From positions 248,001 through 312,000 of the forward strand of contig NZ_CP045073.1 in NCBI RefSeq assembly GCF_009301415.1: a stretch of DNA of 64,000 nucleotides. The letters are read 5' to 3'. Below, piece by piece: positions 18,614-27,312 of the stretch. Both the position numbers and the translations under genes were made by a program. The notes under the pieces were generated by a model. It searched no databases and had not been told where the DNA came from. It saw only the letters and a list, made by a program, of their open reading frames with translations. Positions within the stretch are counted from its first letter, which is position 1, and each line of letters begins with the position of its first letter. This stretch comes from Paracoccus kondratievae. GTDB taxonomy: Bacteria > Pseudomonadota > Alphaproteobacteria > Rhodobacterales > Rhodobacteraceae.

Positions 18614-19789
18614 ATGAACAATACGGCACAGGAACAATCAGGCGATCCGGGGCGGACAGCGGGGCAAACGGGCGGATCCGCCATGGTCTTGCGTCATTGG
18701 ATCACTCAGCGCGACCGGATGCGATCAGATGCCGGAACCTCTGGGTATCAGGTTGCCGAACTGCAGCTTGAAAGCGCGGTTGCGACCGCATTCGCCCGCG
18801 CTGCTGAAAAGCAGGCGCGGCTGGCCGTGCTGGTCGAAAAGGTTGAACTGGCACAAACCACCTCGGCAGAGCTGCAAGAACTGCTACCCGAACGCGCGCT
18901 TCTATCGGTGGTCGAGGGGCGGCAGGACATGCTTGGTGTGGTGGCAATCTGCCCGTCGCTGCTGGGCTCGCTTATCGAGATGCAGGCGATCGGCCGGGTG
19001 ACGGCACGCCCAATATCACCGCGCAGGCCGACCCGCACGGATGCAACGATTGCCGCAGATTTTGCTGAGACGCTGTTAACCGAGCTTTCTCGCCAATGCG
19101 GCACCCATCCTGATAGCCCAGATTTCAGCGCATTTCGCTATCTGACCCATATAGACGAACCGCGCCTGCTGGCCCTGATGCTGGAAGAGGGCAGGATGAC
19201 CCGGCTAAGTCTGCAATTTCACATCGGCCCGGAAAAGCAGCGTCAGGGCAGCCTGCTGCTTGCCCTGCCCGCCCCTGCCGACACGCGCCAGACTCTGCCC
19301 GACCACATAGCTCTGCAGCACATAGAACCAATCGCGTCCCCGCCGCTTGCCGAAGCACACGAGGTTGTAAAAACAGCCAGCACATTGGCGGGGATCGTGC
19401 AGGAGACTCCGCTACCGCTTGTCAGCGTCCTTTGCCGTCGCAAGATCAGCCTGAACGAGCTGCGTGCACTCACTCCGGGCGCATTGCTGTCCCTGCCGCG
19501 GAACTCACTGAATGAGGCAAGGATCGAATCCCCCTACGGACAATTGATCTTGCAAGGAAAACTGGGAGAGAAAGATGGCCTCCACGCCATCCGGCTGCAG
19601 GCTGGTGACAAAGATGGGTCCCTCATCGCTACGGATATCCCTGGCCGTTCCGATGACAACAGCTTTACACAGGCGGTGACGGCATCGTTGGGCACTTCTG
19701 CGCGGCAGGCAGAGGATGTATCCATGCTGGCTGACGCGGACCTGGAGGATCCGTTCCGTCCAACCACGCCCCTGACCAAGGTCGGTTAA
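18614..19789 (+). CDS. FliM/FliN (SpoA domain) family protein, orphan
   Basis: 391-aa protein. The C-terminal segment (about residues 265-335) reads SVLCRRKISLNELRALTPGALLSLP and then GQLILQGKLGE, which fits the SpoA/C-ring fold of FliM and FliN. The N-terminal 250 residues show only weak likeness to the FliM middle domain. No other flagellar gene is near. It sits between a sensor kinase and infA. It could be a relict motor-switch protein or a paralogue with another role; function is not established here. Confidence 0.7.
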   Translation: MNNTAQEQSGDPGRTAGQTGGSAMVLRHWITQRDRMRSDAGTSGYQVAELQLESAVATAFARAAEKQARLAVLVEKVELAQTTSAELQELLPERALLSVVEGRQDMLGVVAICPSLLGSLIEMQAIGRVTARPISPRRPTRTDATIAADFAETLLTELSRQCGTHPDSPDFSAFRYLTHIDEPRLLALMLEEGRMTRLSLQFHIGPEKQRQGSLLLALPAPADTRQTLPDHIALQHIEPIASPPLAEAHEVVKTASTLAGIVQETPLPLVSVLCRRKISLNELRALTPGALLSLPRNSLNEARIESPYGQLILQGKLGEKDGLHAIRLQAGDKDGSLIATDIPGRSDDNSFTQAVTASLGTSARQAEDVSMLADADLEDPFRPTTPLTKVG

Positions 19790-19898
19790 TCGCGATGCCG
19801 TTCATGCCTTTTCGTCACAATAGGGCCACATTCAGGCAAAATTGGCCGTTCTAATACCATCACACAGTATGGAATCCCCCGGCAAGACCAGATTCCCC

Positions 19899-19927
19899 TT
19901 GAAAAATTACCCCTCAGGACGCATGTA
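19899..19927 (+). promoter_or_regulatory. Candidate infA promoter
   Basis: TTGAAA (19899-19904), a 17-bp gap and CATGTA (19922-19927) make a possible sigma-70 promoter. A GC-rich hairpin (CGCCCG-ccac-CGGGCG) and AGGAGACAAC follow before the infA ATG. Confidence 0.35.
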
Positions 19928-19970
19928 GCATGCGCCCGCCACCGGGCGGGGCACCCCTACAGGAGACAAC

Positions 19971-20189
19971 ATGGCCAAGGAAGAAATGCTCGAATTTCCC
20001 GGCGTCGTGAAGGAACTCCTGCCTAATGCGACATTCCGGGTCGAGCTAGAAAACGGCCATGAGATTATCGCACATATGGCAGGTAAGATGCGCAAGAACC
20101 GCATCCGCGTCCTCGCTGGCGACAAGGTTCAGGTGGAAATGAACACCTATGACCTCACCAAGGGGCGGATCAATTACCGCTTCAAGTAA
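19971..20189 (+). CDS. infA: Translation initiation factor IF-1
   Basis: 72-aa S1/OB-fold protein that binds the ribosomal A site during initiation. It starts [18 protein letters not shown] and contains [19 protein letters not shown] and the end RINYRFK, all diagnostic for IF-1. An AGGAG site precedes the ATG. The length is canonical. maf lies 97 bp downstream. Confidence 0.99.
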   Translation: MAKEEMLEFPGVVKELLPNATFRVELENGHEIIAHMAGKMRKNRIRVLAGDKVQVEMNTYDLTKGRINYRFK

Positions 20190-20286
20190 GGGCACAGACG
20201 CTCTCGCACGCGAGTTGATTGCAGCGGGCGCGTCAGAAGATGCGACCGCCCGCGAGGCGCATGATGCCCAGTCGCCTGCTGTAAAA

Positions 20287-20874
20287 ATGCAGCGTCCGGC
20301 ACCTGCCTTGGTCCTGGGGTCGGCCAGCCCGCGCCGGCTTGAGCTTCTGGCGCGGATCGGCGTTACTCCTGCCCATATCCAACCCGCCGATATCGACGAG
20401 ACACCTCGTCGTGGTGAGTTACCGCGCGATTACGTCCGCCGCATGGCCCGCGAAAAGGCAGAGGCGCTGATCGGCTCGACCAATGGCGCTGTCTTATGCG
20501 CCGACACAGTCGTGGTCGCGGGCCGTCGAATCCTGGGCAAACCCACCGATTTGGCAAAGGCGCGGTGCTATCTGCAGCTTCTCTCGGGTCGCCGGCATCG
20601 GGTTCTGACTGCTGTCACCCTTGCCCATGACGGGCGGCTGCGCGAAAGGCTGGTCGAAACGGTTATCCGTTTCCGCCCTCTGACCGCCGGGACGATCGAC
20701 GAATATCTTGACAGCGGCGAATGGCAGGGCAAGGCGGGCGGCTATGCCATTCAGGGCCGCGCGTCTGCCTTTGCATTATGGATGCGAGGCTCTTACACAA
20801 GCGTGGTCGGGCTACCGCTGGCGGAAACGGCCAGCCTGCTCGCTGCAATCGGAATTCAGGGAAAGATGGCATGA
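20287..20874 (+). CDS. maf: Maf-like nucleotide pyrophosphatase
   Basis: House-cleaning NTP pyrophosphatase of 195 aa, which hydrolyses modified or non-canonical nucleotides. Motifs are LVLGSASPRRLELL, ADIDETPRRGE, ADTVVVAGRRILGKP and GYAIQGRA. The start is set at MQRPAPALVLGSAS (20287); an open upstream extension reaches into infA and is not conserved in character. The stop overlaps the RNase start (ATGA), so the two are translationally coupled. The infA-maf-rng-yacG order is standard for this bacterial group. Confidence 0.92.
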   Translation: MQRPAPALVLGSASPRRLELLARIGVTPAHIQPADIDETPRRGELPRDYVRRMAREKAEALIGSTNGAVLCADTVVVAGRRILGKPTDLAKARCYLQLLSGRRHRVLTAVTLAHDGRLRERLVETVIRFRPLTAGTIDEYLDSGEWQGKAGGYAIQGRASAFALWMRGSYTSVVGLPLAETASLLAAIGIQGKMA

Positions 20875-21932
20875 AGGGGCGCCTGATCGTTCTGGGACAG
20901 GTCTTTGGTCGCGAAGCGGCCGCGCTGATGCTGGACGGCCGGCTTGAGGATCTGCTGATCGACCTTGGCGATGCGATGCCGCTTGCCCCCGGTGCGATCT
21001 GCCGCGCCAAGGTTGATCGGCTGGTCAAGGGACAAGGCGGCGTGTTTTTGCGCCTGCCTGACGATGCGCGCGGCTTTCTGCGTGACCGCAGCGGTTTGCG
21101 CGAGGGGCAATCATTGCTTGTGCAGGTCAGCGGCAGCGCCGAAGAGGGCAAGGCGATTCCCGTCTCAACCCGGCTGAATTTTCGTGGCCGCCATGTCATC
21201 GTGACCCCGGGCGCGCCGGGCGTGAATGTCTCGCGCCGCATCCGTGATGATGAGCTGCGCGAAAACCTTGTCAGTCTGGGCAAAGCCGCTTTAACAGAAA
21301 TCACCGACCCGCCCGGCATTGTCTTTCGCTCAATTTCGGCAGAGGCGGCCGAAGATGAGATCAGCACTGAACTGGCTGAGATTCTTGAACTTGCAGCTGC
21401 TATTCTAGCCGACCGGGAGGGGCAGCCCGAACTGCTGCTCGATGCACCTGCGCCGGCTGAGCTGGCCTGGCTGGATTGGGCAGATCCCGCACCGGACAGT
21501 GTCGAGGACGGCCCCGACGCCTTCGAAATTACCGGGGCCGAGGCGATGGTCCAGCAAATGCTGCGTCCGCGCGTGGATCTGGGTGGCGGCGCCTGGGCCG
21601 AGATCGAGGCCCTGCGGGCGCTGGTTGCGATCGACGTGAACACTGGCAGTGACCATTCGCCTGCTGCCGGGCTTAAGGCCAATATCGCCCTGGCGCGGGA
21701 CCTGCCCCGTCAATTGCGTCTGCGCGGCCTGGGTGGCCAGATCGTCGTCGACTTTGCCCCGATGCCCAAGCGGGATCGCGGGACGCTGGACCAGGTCCTG
21801 CGCGCGGCCTTCCGTTCGGAAACGACCGAGACGGTGCTGATCGGCTGGACCGCGATGGGACTTTACGAGATCAGCCGCAAGCGTGACCGTATCCCGCTGA
21901 CGCGGCTGGCCAGAGCGGAGGACAAGGCATGA
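20871..21932 (+). CDS. RNase E/G family ribonuclease (short form)
   Basis: Endoribonuclease or RNA-binding protein of 353 aa. The segment AIDVNTGSD and the later QIVVDFAPM contain the metal-binding aspartates of the RNase E/G catalytic core, and [13 protein letters not shown] belongs to the S1-like region. It is shorter than E. coli RNase G, and lacks the zinc-link CPxCxG region and C-terminal scaffold. It starts within the maf stop and ends within the yacG start (ATGA at both ends), so all three are co-translated. Confidence 0.87.
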   Translation: MKGRLIVLGQVFGREAAALMLDGRLEDLLIDLGDAMPLAPGAICRAKVDRLVKGQGGVFLRLPDDARGFLRDRSGLREGQSLLVQVSGSAEEGKAIPVSTRLNFRGRHVIVTPGAPGVNVSRRIRDDELRENLVSLGKAALTEITDPPGIVFRSISAEAAEDEISTELAEILELAAAILADREGQPELLLDAPAPAELAWLDWADPAPDSVEDGPDAFEITGAEAMVQQMLRPRVDLGGGAWAEIEALRALVAIDVNTGSDHSPAAGLKANIALARDLPRQLRLRGLGGQIVVDFAPMPKRDRGTLDQVLRAAFRSETTETVLIGWTAMGLYEISRKRDRIPLTRLARAEDKA

Positions 21933-22078
21933 AATGCCCGATCTGCGGCAAGCCCGCCTCAGAGCGTTATCGCCCTTTTTGTTCGCGCCGCTGCGCCGAT
22001 GTCGATCTGGCACGCTGGCTGCGGGGCGACTATCGCATCCCGGGCGAGCCGGTTGTTGATCCTGACAAGGAAGAGTGA
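21929..22078 (+). CDS. yacG: DNA gyrase inhibitor YacG (zinc protein)
   Basis: 49-aa zinc-finger protein, starting [19 protein letters not shown]. Cys3, Cys6, Cys18 and Cys22 supply the zinc site, and [16 protein letters not shown] is the family's conserved tail. In E. coli the homologue binds GyrB and inhibits gyrase. It overlaps the RNase gene by four bases and is the last gene before tRNA-Phe. Confidence 0.93.
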   Translation: MKCPICGKPASERYRPFCSRRCADVDLARWLRGDYRIPGEPVVDPDKEE

Positions 22079-22155
22079 AAAATTTCGCTTTTTGGCACTG
22101 GACACCGGCGCGGCACTGCCCTAACAACGCGCCTGTCCAAAGCAGAAAGCTGCGG

Positions 22156-22231
22156 GCCCGGATAGCTCAGTTGGTAGAGCAGCGGATTGAAAATCCGCGT
22201 GTCGGTGGTTCGAATCCGCCTCCGGGCACCA
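22156..22231 (+). tRNA. tRNA-Phe (GAA)
   Basis: Acceptor GCCCGGA/TCCGGGC, anticodon loop TTGAAAA (GAA), T-arm GGTTCGAATCC and encoded CCA at 22229-22231. A T-rich tract follows. It marks the left limit of recognisable core chromosome before the accessory region. Confidence 0.97.
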
Positions 22232-22389
22232 TTTTTTTCTTTTAATTCAGTGCGCTAGCGCACATAAGGATATGATCCCATCTGCCAGTTTGACGGTTTT
22301 CGGGAGTTGCTTGACAACTTTTGTTCGCCGTTCGATCTCGGAATCAAGGACATAGGCGGCAATCTTGCTGCGTTCGGAGAGGTCTGCAT
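22232..22389. other. Unassigned stretch between tRNA-Phe and the IS21 element
   Basis: A T-rich tract (22232-22243) and a 12-bp palindrome TGCGCTAGCGCA (22251-22262) occur here. On the minus strand a fragment (ERSKIAAYVLDSEIERRTKV, then a run ending ISLCALAH) reads to a stop at 22247 and may be the end of a gene cut by the IS. I do not recognise it. Confidence 0.4.
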
Positions 22390-22521
22390 TGTCAATCGGC
22401 GTTGCATGGTGGCCCCTTATCGGCGTCCCAAAGGGACCCCTCTGGCGATGTGGTGAGCAGGCCCGTGGCGGCGTAGCTTTCCAGCTGGCGCAGCCGACGC
22501 GGGCCTGCGTTTCGGGGGTGT

Positions 22522-23253
22522 TCAGGCTCGTGTTTTGATGCGCCAGCTGTCGTTTCCGGTTTCGACGATGTCGCAATGGTGAGTGAGACGGTCGAGCAGC
22601 GCGGTGGTCATCTTCGCGTCTCCGAAGACGGTCGGCCACTCGCCGAATGCGAGGTTGGTGGTGACGATGACGGAAGTCTGCTCGTAGAGCTTGCTGACCA
22701 GATGGAACAGCAACTGGCCGCCGGATTGGGCGAATGGCAGGTAGCCGAGTTCATCGAGGATGACGAAGTCGAGTCGCATGAGATGTTCGGCCAGGCGGCC
22801 CGCCCGCCCTGCACGGACCTCGGCCTCCAGCCTGTTCACGAGATCCACAATATTGAAGAAGCGTCCCCGGGCGCCGTTGCGGATGACGGCTCGCGCGATC
22901 GCTACGGAGATATGGGTCTTGCCGGTCCCGGTGCCGCCGACCAGCACGACATTGCGCTGCTGGCCGAGGAATTCGCCGCTGGCCAGATCACGCACCAGCG
23001 TCTCGTTGATCGGGGTGTCATCGAAGGTGAACTCCTCGATCTCCCGGGCATAGGGCAGCTTGGCGGTGGTGATCTGGTATTTGACCGACCGCGCCTTCTT
23101 CTCGTTGATCTCGGCGGCCAGCAGTTCGCCCACGATCTGACGGGGTTCATGCTGGCGACGCACAGCCACCGCCATGAGTTCGTCGTAGGCGGCGGCGCGC
23201 ATGCCATAGAGCTTCAACTCGCCCATCGCTGCCATGATCTCTGCACGATCCAT
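22522..23253 (-). CDS. istB: IstB helper ATPase of IS21 element
   Basis: AAA+ ATPase of 243 aa that assists IstA transposition. Walker A is GGTGTGKTH, Walker B is [12 protein letters not shown], and a VTTNLAF sensor segment follows. The start is taken at [18 protein letters not shown] (23253) with GGAGGG upstream; ATG 23280 is an alternative overlapping the end of istA. The reading frame is intact, unlike istA. Confidence 0.9.
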   Translation of the reverse strand: MDRAEIMAAMGELKLYGMRAAAYDELMAVAVRRQHEPRQIVGELLAAEINEKKARSVKYQITTAKLPYAREIEEFTFDDTPINETLVRDLASGEFLGQQRNVVLVGGTGTGKTHISVAIARAVIRNGARGRFFNIVDLVNRLEAEVRAGRAGRLAEHLMRLDFVILDELGYLPFAQSGGQLLFHLVSKLYEQTSVIVTTNLAFGEWPTVFGDAKMTTALLDRLTHHCDIVETGNDSWRIKTRA

Positions 23254-23389
23254 CAGCCGGCCCTCCGCGAGCCGGGTCATAGCGGGCGCAGTCGGCCTTC
23301 GGTTCATGGGTCAGGCGCAGGGCCGGAGAGGTGAGCAGCAAGGGTGGCGGCTCCGGGTCGCGCCTGCGGGACAGGATGTTGAGGATCGA

Positions 23390-23424
23390 AGCCATCGGGC
23401 GCCATCGGTTCGAGCCCGATGGCT
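23390..23424 (+). repeat. Palindromic insert, copy 1 (in frame)
   Basis: AGCCATCGGGC, a 13-nt core GCCATCGGTTCGA, then GCCCGATGGCT: perfect 11-bp arms. On the coding strand of istA it adds about 15 residues in frame (reading PQPSGSNRWRPMAS) between GVHSAD and ILNILSRRR. Confidence 0.8.
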
Positions 23425-23722
23425 GAGGATCGGCGGAGTGGACGCCCTGCGAGAGCGCTTCGGCACAGGCCTTCTGCACGGCGGGAACCCCCTCTGTCAG
23501 CACGGCGCCAAGGATCTTCACCGTCTGGCGGTCGCCATCCGACGACCCCTGCAACTTGCGGCGGATCTGCTCGAGGGCGCCGGGCAGAACCCAGTCCTTG
23601 AACGGTGCGCCATTGCGCAGCGCCCCGGGTTTGCGAAGCAGGACAGGCACATAGTGCCAGGGATTGTAGATTGCCCGGCCCCGCCCGAAGTGACGGGGAT
23701 GGTCCCCGACCAGCCGTTCGCA

Positions 23723-23749
23723 ATGCCCCTCGAACCAATGGCGGGGCAT
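23723..23749 (-). repeat. Palindromic insert, copy 3
   Basis: On the minus strand ATGCCCC, core GCCATTGGTTCGA, GGGGCAT: 7-bp perfect arms with a sequence different from copy 1 but the same core (one change). It sits where the istA frame stops. Confidence 0.7.
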
Positions 23750-24295
23750 GGCTCATCCATGCCGGATCTCGATCCGCTCCGCATAGGCCCGGATCTCGAC
23801 CGGCCGCCCGACAGCCGTTGCCGCGACCGAGTATTTGTTGTTGTCGAACCGCACGAGGTAGGTCTTCGATACCGCCGAGAAGCCGTCGAAGCGCCCGGCA
23901 TAAGGGACGAGGTGCGCGCGCTCTTCCTGGAAGACCTGCCAGACGGTCTTGTCCGTCAGTTCGGGATGCTTGCTGCTCCTGGCCGAGGCGATGCACTTGT
24001 CCAGCAGCCAGGCATTCAGTTCCTCGTAGCTCTTGACCCTGACCCGGGGTGAGAAGAACCGCTGGCGGACCGTGCCGACCTGGCTCTCCACCTGACCCTT
24101 CTCCCAGCCCGATGCCGGGGTGCAGGCGACGGGCTCAACCAGATAGTGGCTGGCCATCTGCAGGAACCGACGATTGCAGAGGCGCTCCTTGCCGGTGGAG
24201 ATGGTCTCCACCGCCGTCTTCATATTGTCGTAGATCCCGCGGGTGCAGGTGCCCTTGAAGAAGGCGAAAGCCCGATCATGGGCATCGAACATCGA

Positions 24296-24331
24296 AGCCA
24301 TCGCGGCGCCATCGGTTCGAGCCCGATGGCT
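24296..24331 (+). repeat. Palindromic insert, copy 2 (frameshifting)
   Basis: Arms AGCCATCG-c-GGC and GCCCGATGGCT, core GCCATCGGTTCGA. It is nearly identical to copy 1, including a few flanking bases (ATCGA on the left, GAGG on the right), but one extra C shifts the istA frame between YPRETQE and FDAHDRAF. Confidence 0.8.
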
Positions 24332-24762
24332 GAGGCTCCTGCGTCTCGCGCGGATAGGCCCGCACGAAGAACATCCGGCTGTGGCACAGGCGAACATGCG
24401 CCACCTTGATCGTGGTGGTCGCCCCATCGATCAGGACAACCTCGTGGCTCCAGTCGAACTGATAGGCTTCGCCGGGGGCAAAACTCAGCGGCACGAAGGC
24501 GGACGAGGCACCGGAGCTTTGAGTGCGCGCCCCGAGACCGAGGCATAGCGGCGGACCGCATCATACCCGCCTTCATACCCGAGACCGCGCAGTTCCTCGT
24601 AGATCTGGATCAGTGTCAGGCGTTCCCGGCGCCCACGAGCCGCGTTGATCGCCAACAGCCGGCTCAGTTCCTCAAGCCAGGCGCCCAGTTTCGGGCGTGG
24701 CTGAACCGTCCGGGCGTAGGTGAACTCCGCTACCCCGGTGCGGATCACCTTGCGCACCGTTC

Positions 24763-24794
24763 GGCGTGGCCTCGGACCGATGGCGGCTCACGCC
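24763..24794 (-). repeat. Palindromic insert, copy 4
   Basis: On the minus strand GGCGTG-a-GCC, core GCCATCGGTCCGA, GGCCACGCC: 9-bp arms with one bulged A, again different arms around the shared core. It interrupts istA after DLKLSK and introduces a stop. Confidence 0.7.
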
Positions 24795-25013
24795 TCACTC
24801 TTCGACAGCTTCAGGTCGCGGCAGATCGTCTTGATCCCCTTGCCCTCGGTAAAATGCAGCCGCCTGATTTTTGCGATTGTCTCCACGATCAGCATCCCGC
24901 GCTCGGCCTCCGATAATCCTCGGAAGCACAATGGACCCAAACCCCGGTCGGTGGGGTCCATTTGGGACGCCGATCACACCAGAAGCGGGGGCCTTATTCC
25001 ACGACGCTCAACA

Positions 25014-25360
25014 GTGTGTGGACGGGGTACCGGGTCCGCAGCGGACCCCGTCTCATCATCGGGTTCGGCAATGCCCTCCAGGGTGCGGACGGCGGCAAGG
25101 GAAATGCGATAGACGACGGTAAAACCGTTCTTGCAGGCACGGCGGCCGGTCTCGATCAGGATGCCTTCGTTCAGGAACTCGTTGATCGTGCGCTTGACGG
25201 TGGTTTCGCCAAGCTCGGTATGCCGCTGGATCCTTCCCGTGGAACACCATATGCCCGACCCGTCATCGCTGACCTTGTCGGCCAGAAACATGATGATCTG
25301 CTTTCGCACCGGACTGCCGAAGCGCCTCCCGGCACACAGATTCGCAACCTTCCAGCTTAT
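25014..25360 (-). pseudogene. Truncated copy of the rep-like gene
   Basis: This is the N-terminal third of a helix-turn-helix protein (SWKVANLCAGRRFGSPVRKQ, then WCSTGRIQRHTELGETTVKR). It is nearly identical to the intact gene at 47876-48733. The IS21 end cuts it at about 25014. In addition the start codon has changed from ATG to ATA (25358-25360), although the GGGGAGG ribosome site remains. A 39-bp in-frame segment present in the other copy is absent. It is a relic of a second, tandem element. Confidence 0.82.
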
Positions 25361-25431
25361 GCCGCACCTCCCCATGGGGTTACGCGGCGAAAAGCTGTGA
25401 CATATTCTTTTGTCAGAAGCCCTTTGACAGT

Positions 25432-25472
25432 GCCGTCGGATGGAGTGCCAGCTCCTCCGGCGGTTTTCTTTT
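25432..25472 (+). terminator. Hairpin with T tract upstream of rep copy 1
   Basis: GCCG-t-CGGA-t-GGAG pairs with CTCCTCCGGCGG (25432-25464), then TTTTCTTTT-type tail. The same structure precedes the intact rep gene at 48805-48845. On the plus strand it looks like an intrinsic terminator, facing away from rep. Confidence 0.5.
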
Positions 25473-25593
25473 GCGCAGAGGTCAGGCCGCAAAACTGCGG
25501 AACACCTGCGTTATAACCCATTGATTTGCATGGTGCCGCATTGCACGAATACGGGACACCACTTCGTTGATTTCGTTCAGTTTTCAGAAGAAG

Positions 25594-25613
25594 TGGTGGG
25601 CGACCCTGGAATC
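25594..25613. repeat. attL: 20-bp copy of the tRNA-Tyr 3' end
   Basis: tggtgggcgaccctggaatc is identical to 48964-48983, the last 20 bases (with CCA) of tRNA-Tyr on the minus strand. The integrase gene begins 66 bp further on. This is the classical footprint of integration into a tRNA 3' end and defines one end of the 23.4-kb element. Confidence 0.85.
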
Positions 25614-25678
25614 CCATTCCCTCATTTCCCTCAGTGATTGTTGCCATATGTGTCCCGCAAATCCATGCTGCGGGACAC

Positions 25679-26752
25679 TCACCAGTCTAGCGCGGCCAGC
25701 ACCTTAACGCCATCCGCCGCAAGAATTTGTCGCTCAGCACCCTTGGTGTAGATTTCGCTGGTCTTGGCCTGGGTATGAGCCATGACAGCCATGACCTGAT
25801 ACTGCGAGCACCCGTTTTGGGCCATCAGTTCGCCTACCGCCTTGCGGATGCCGTGGGACGAGCGATCTGGTATCCCTGCCGCGCTGCACCAACGCTGGAC
25901 ACGCACGCGCAACGCCTCGACGCTGGCGAAGGGTTTACCCTTTTCGTTCAGAAGGTATGCCGGGCCGTTGGCTGCACGAGTTGCCGCGATCAGGGGCGGC
26001 ATCATGGGGATGGAAACGAAGGCCGATCCGCGCTTTCTGGGTTGCCAGCCCAGCCAGAGTTGCCCGTCGCGCATCACTTCCTGCGCGCGCCCCAACCAGA
26101 TCGCATCCCCGATCCTGCACGCCGTAAAGGCATGCAGCGTCAGCCACAGATGCGCTGCTGTTCCCTTCGGATGATGTTCGCGGAATTTCTTCAGTTCGGC
26201 AACGGACCAAGGGACGGCGCCACCAGCAGGATTGACGTTGATGGCCTTTATCGCCGCCGCCGGATTGTGCCCGATGTACTCGCGCTCCTGCGCCCACGTA
26301 TAGACCGCCCGAACAGTCTTTATGAGATTGTTCGCAGCACCCGGATGCGTAGCCCAGGCATCCCGGATTTCGATGAAAGCGGCAGCGGGGGCATCCATGT
26401 CGAAATCGCCATAGCGCACACTGCCCTCGCCCGAATAGTCGCAGAGGCGGCGCAGGACACTGCGCCGCTGCTTCAGCGTTGCGGGCGACATCTGCTCGGC
26501 TTCGACCATCCGCGCAACAAAGGACAGGTATTCGGCGCAGAGCCAGTCAATCGAGCCCTTGACCGCCTTCGGCTCAGATGGAAGCCATCTCTCGCCTGCT
26601 CGCGCAGCGTGATAGTAGTTGGCGAAATCCTTGTCCTCCGGTCCGACCGGAAGGTGAATACGAACATGCTTCCGGCCCTCGACGCGGACGCGATAGCGAG
26701 GAGTGCCGTTGCGATGGCTCTCGATCAACAATCCGGGGAAGTCCACTCTCAC
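25679..26752 (-). CDS. int: Tyrosine recombinase integrase
   Basis: Site-specific recombinase of 357 aa. An N-terminal arm-binding part and a SAM-like core-binding domain (about 60-160) precede the catalytic domain. Catalytic residues are visible: Arg in TACRIGDAIWL, HxxR in SSHGIRKAVG, a His in MAHTQAK and Tyr in SEIYTKGAE. The start is GTG at 26750-26752. Its 3' end points at the att repeat at 25594, so it should insert and excise the element at tRNA-Tyr. Confidence 0.92.
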   Translation of the reverse strand: MRVDFPGLLIESHRNGTPRYRVRVEGRKHVRIHLPVGPEDKDFANYYHAARAGERWLPSEPKAVKGSIDWLCAEYLSFVARMVEAEQMSPATLKQRRSVLRRLCDYSGEGSVRYGDFDMDAPAAAFIEIRDAWATHPGAANNLIKTVRAVYTWAQEREYIGHNPAAAIKAINVNPAGGAVPWSVAELKKFREHHPKGTAAHLWLTLHAFTACRIGDAIWLGRAQEVMRDGQLWLGWQPRKRGSAFVSIPMMPPLIAATRAANGPAYLLNEKGKPFASVEALRVRVQRWCSAAGIPDRSSHGIRKAVGELMAQNGCSQYQVMAVMAHTQAKTSEIYTKGAERQILAADGVKVLAALDW

Positions 26753-26755
26753 GGT

Positions 26756-26950
26756 CTACCTCGTTGCCCAGGATTTCGGGGCGATCTGGCGGGGCGCGGG
26801 GCGTGCATGCTGTCCAGCCTCGGCCCCGGCTAACGTCACAGAAATCGTACCGTCTTTCGCCACAGTATAGCCAGCGACGTTCAGCCCGATATCTTTAGCC
26901 GCCTCAAGCGCCCGGCGGATCGCAGCCTGAGTAGTAGTTGGTGCCGGCAT
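26756..26950 (-). CDS. Small protein upstream of integrase
   Basis: Unrecognised 64-aa protein (MPAPTTTQAAIRRALEAAKD, then a GTISVTLAG strand). Short proteins of this style often lie between excisionase and integrase in alphaproteobacterial prophages and islands. It nearly abuts both neighbours, so the three are probably one operon. Confidence 0.6.
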   Translation of the reverse strand: MPAPTTTQAAIRRALEAAKDIGLNVAGYTVAKDGTISVTLAGAEAGQHARPAPRQIAPKSWATR

Positions 26951-26951
26951 G

Positions 26952-27194
26952 TCATCCCCCCTTCGAACCGCTGTTGTGCTGAAGCTCAGCAAAGCGCGAT
27001 GTGCGGTCGGCTTCCCGCAGCAGGATCTCATCCATCTGATCGGGGGTGATGAAGATTGCGCGCCCGATGGAAAAATACTGTCCGTGCTCCCGCGCCTTGG
27101 ACCTTAGCGTCCGTGGCGACAGCTCGACACCGCGCGGGCGAAGCTTTGCCGACCACTCCTCGGGTGTGCGGCCCAGATCGAAAATTTTCGACAT
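26952..27194 (-). CDS. Excisionase-like DNA-binding protein
   Basis: 80-aa protein starting MSKIFDLGRTPEEWSAKLRP with SPRTLRSKAREHGQ and IGRAIFITPDQMDEIL, the look of small winged-helix excisionase or AlpA-like proteins. AGGAGA lies upstream. It is divergent from the XRE regulator at 27313, the usual early-gene and repressor arrangement of integrative elements. Confidence 0.65.
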   Translation of the reverse strand: MSKIFDLGRTPEEWSAKLRPRGVELSPRTLRSKAREHGQYFSIGRAIFITPDQMDEILLREADRTSRFAELQHNSGSKGG

Positions 27195-27273
27195 GGCAGG
27201 TCTCCTTTCCTGTAGGCTGGAGACCACGCAAGGTTCGCTTTGGTCAAGACTTTGGAAAATGGTCCTTATTTTA

Positions 27274-27289
27274 GTGCAGGAACTTGCAC
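27274..27289. promoter_or_regulatory. Candidate operator between xis and repressor
   Basis: Inverted repeat GTGCA-ggaact-TGCAC in the 118-bp divergent region. It is a plausible binding site for the XRE regulator; no experimental basis. Confidence 0.3.
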
Positions 27290-27312
27290 CTTTTGCAGGG
27301 AGATGTCGCGAG

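Larger units (their letters stand above)
23254..24895 (-). pseudogene. istA: IstA transposase of IS21 element, broken
   Basis: The gene starts MLIVETIAKIRR at 24895. IstA signatures follow in pieces: VRKVIRTGVAEFTY, GEAYQFDWSHEVVLIDG (first catalytic Asp), FDAHDRAFAFFKGTCTRGIYD (second Asp), GWEKGQVESQVG (Glu), and NPWHYVPVLLRKPGALRNG near the end. The frame is broken at about 24790, 24310 and 23750. At each break a small hairpin insert is found; a fourth insert at 23390 keeps frame. The element therefore cannot make full-length IstA. Confidence 0.85.
22390..25013 (-). mobile_element. IS21-family element, degenerate
   Basis: About 2.6 kb with istA and istB on the minus strand. Inverted internal repeats ATCGGCGTCCCAAA followed by GGACCCC occur at 22419-22440 and, with one mismatch, reversed at 24953-24974, as expected of the multiple repeats at IS21 ends. 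The outer ends are placed at the TGT at 22390 and the ACA at 25013, where homology with the second rep copy resumes. No convincing target duplication is seen, so the left end or its flank may be rearranged. istA is interrupted by palindromic inserts. Confidence 0.75.

Noticed and set aside
22156..22231. tRNA-Phe as the attachment site of the element
   Set aside because: No copy of its 3' end is found at the other side of the accessory region, while the tRNA-Tyr end is duplicated.
22576..23334. 252-codon frame antisense to istB
   Set aside because: IstB motifs are clear on the minus strand.
23401..23420. T-arm-like hairpin (ATCGG-TTCGAGC-CCGAT) as a tRNA fragment
   Set aside because: There is no acceptor, D-arm or anticodon arm, and the hairpin belongs to the palindromic insert family.
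22382..25021. Target-site duplication of the IS21 element
   Set aside because: Bases flanking the proposed ends do not match, so none is claimed.
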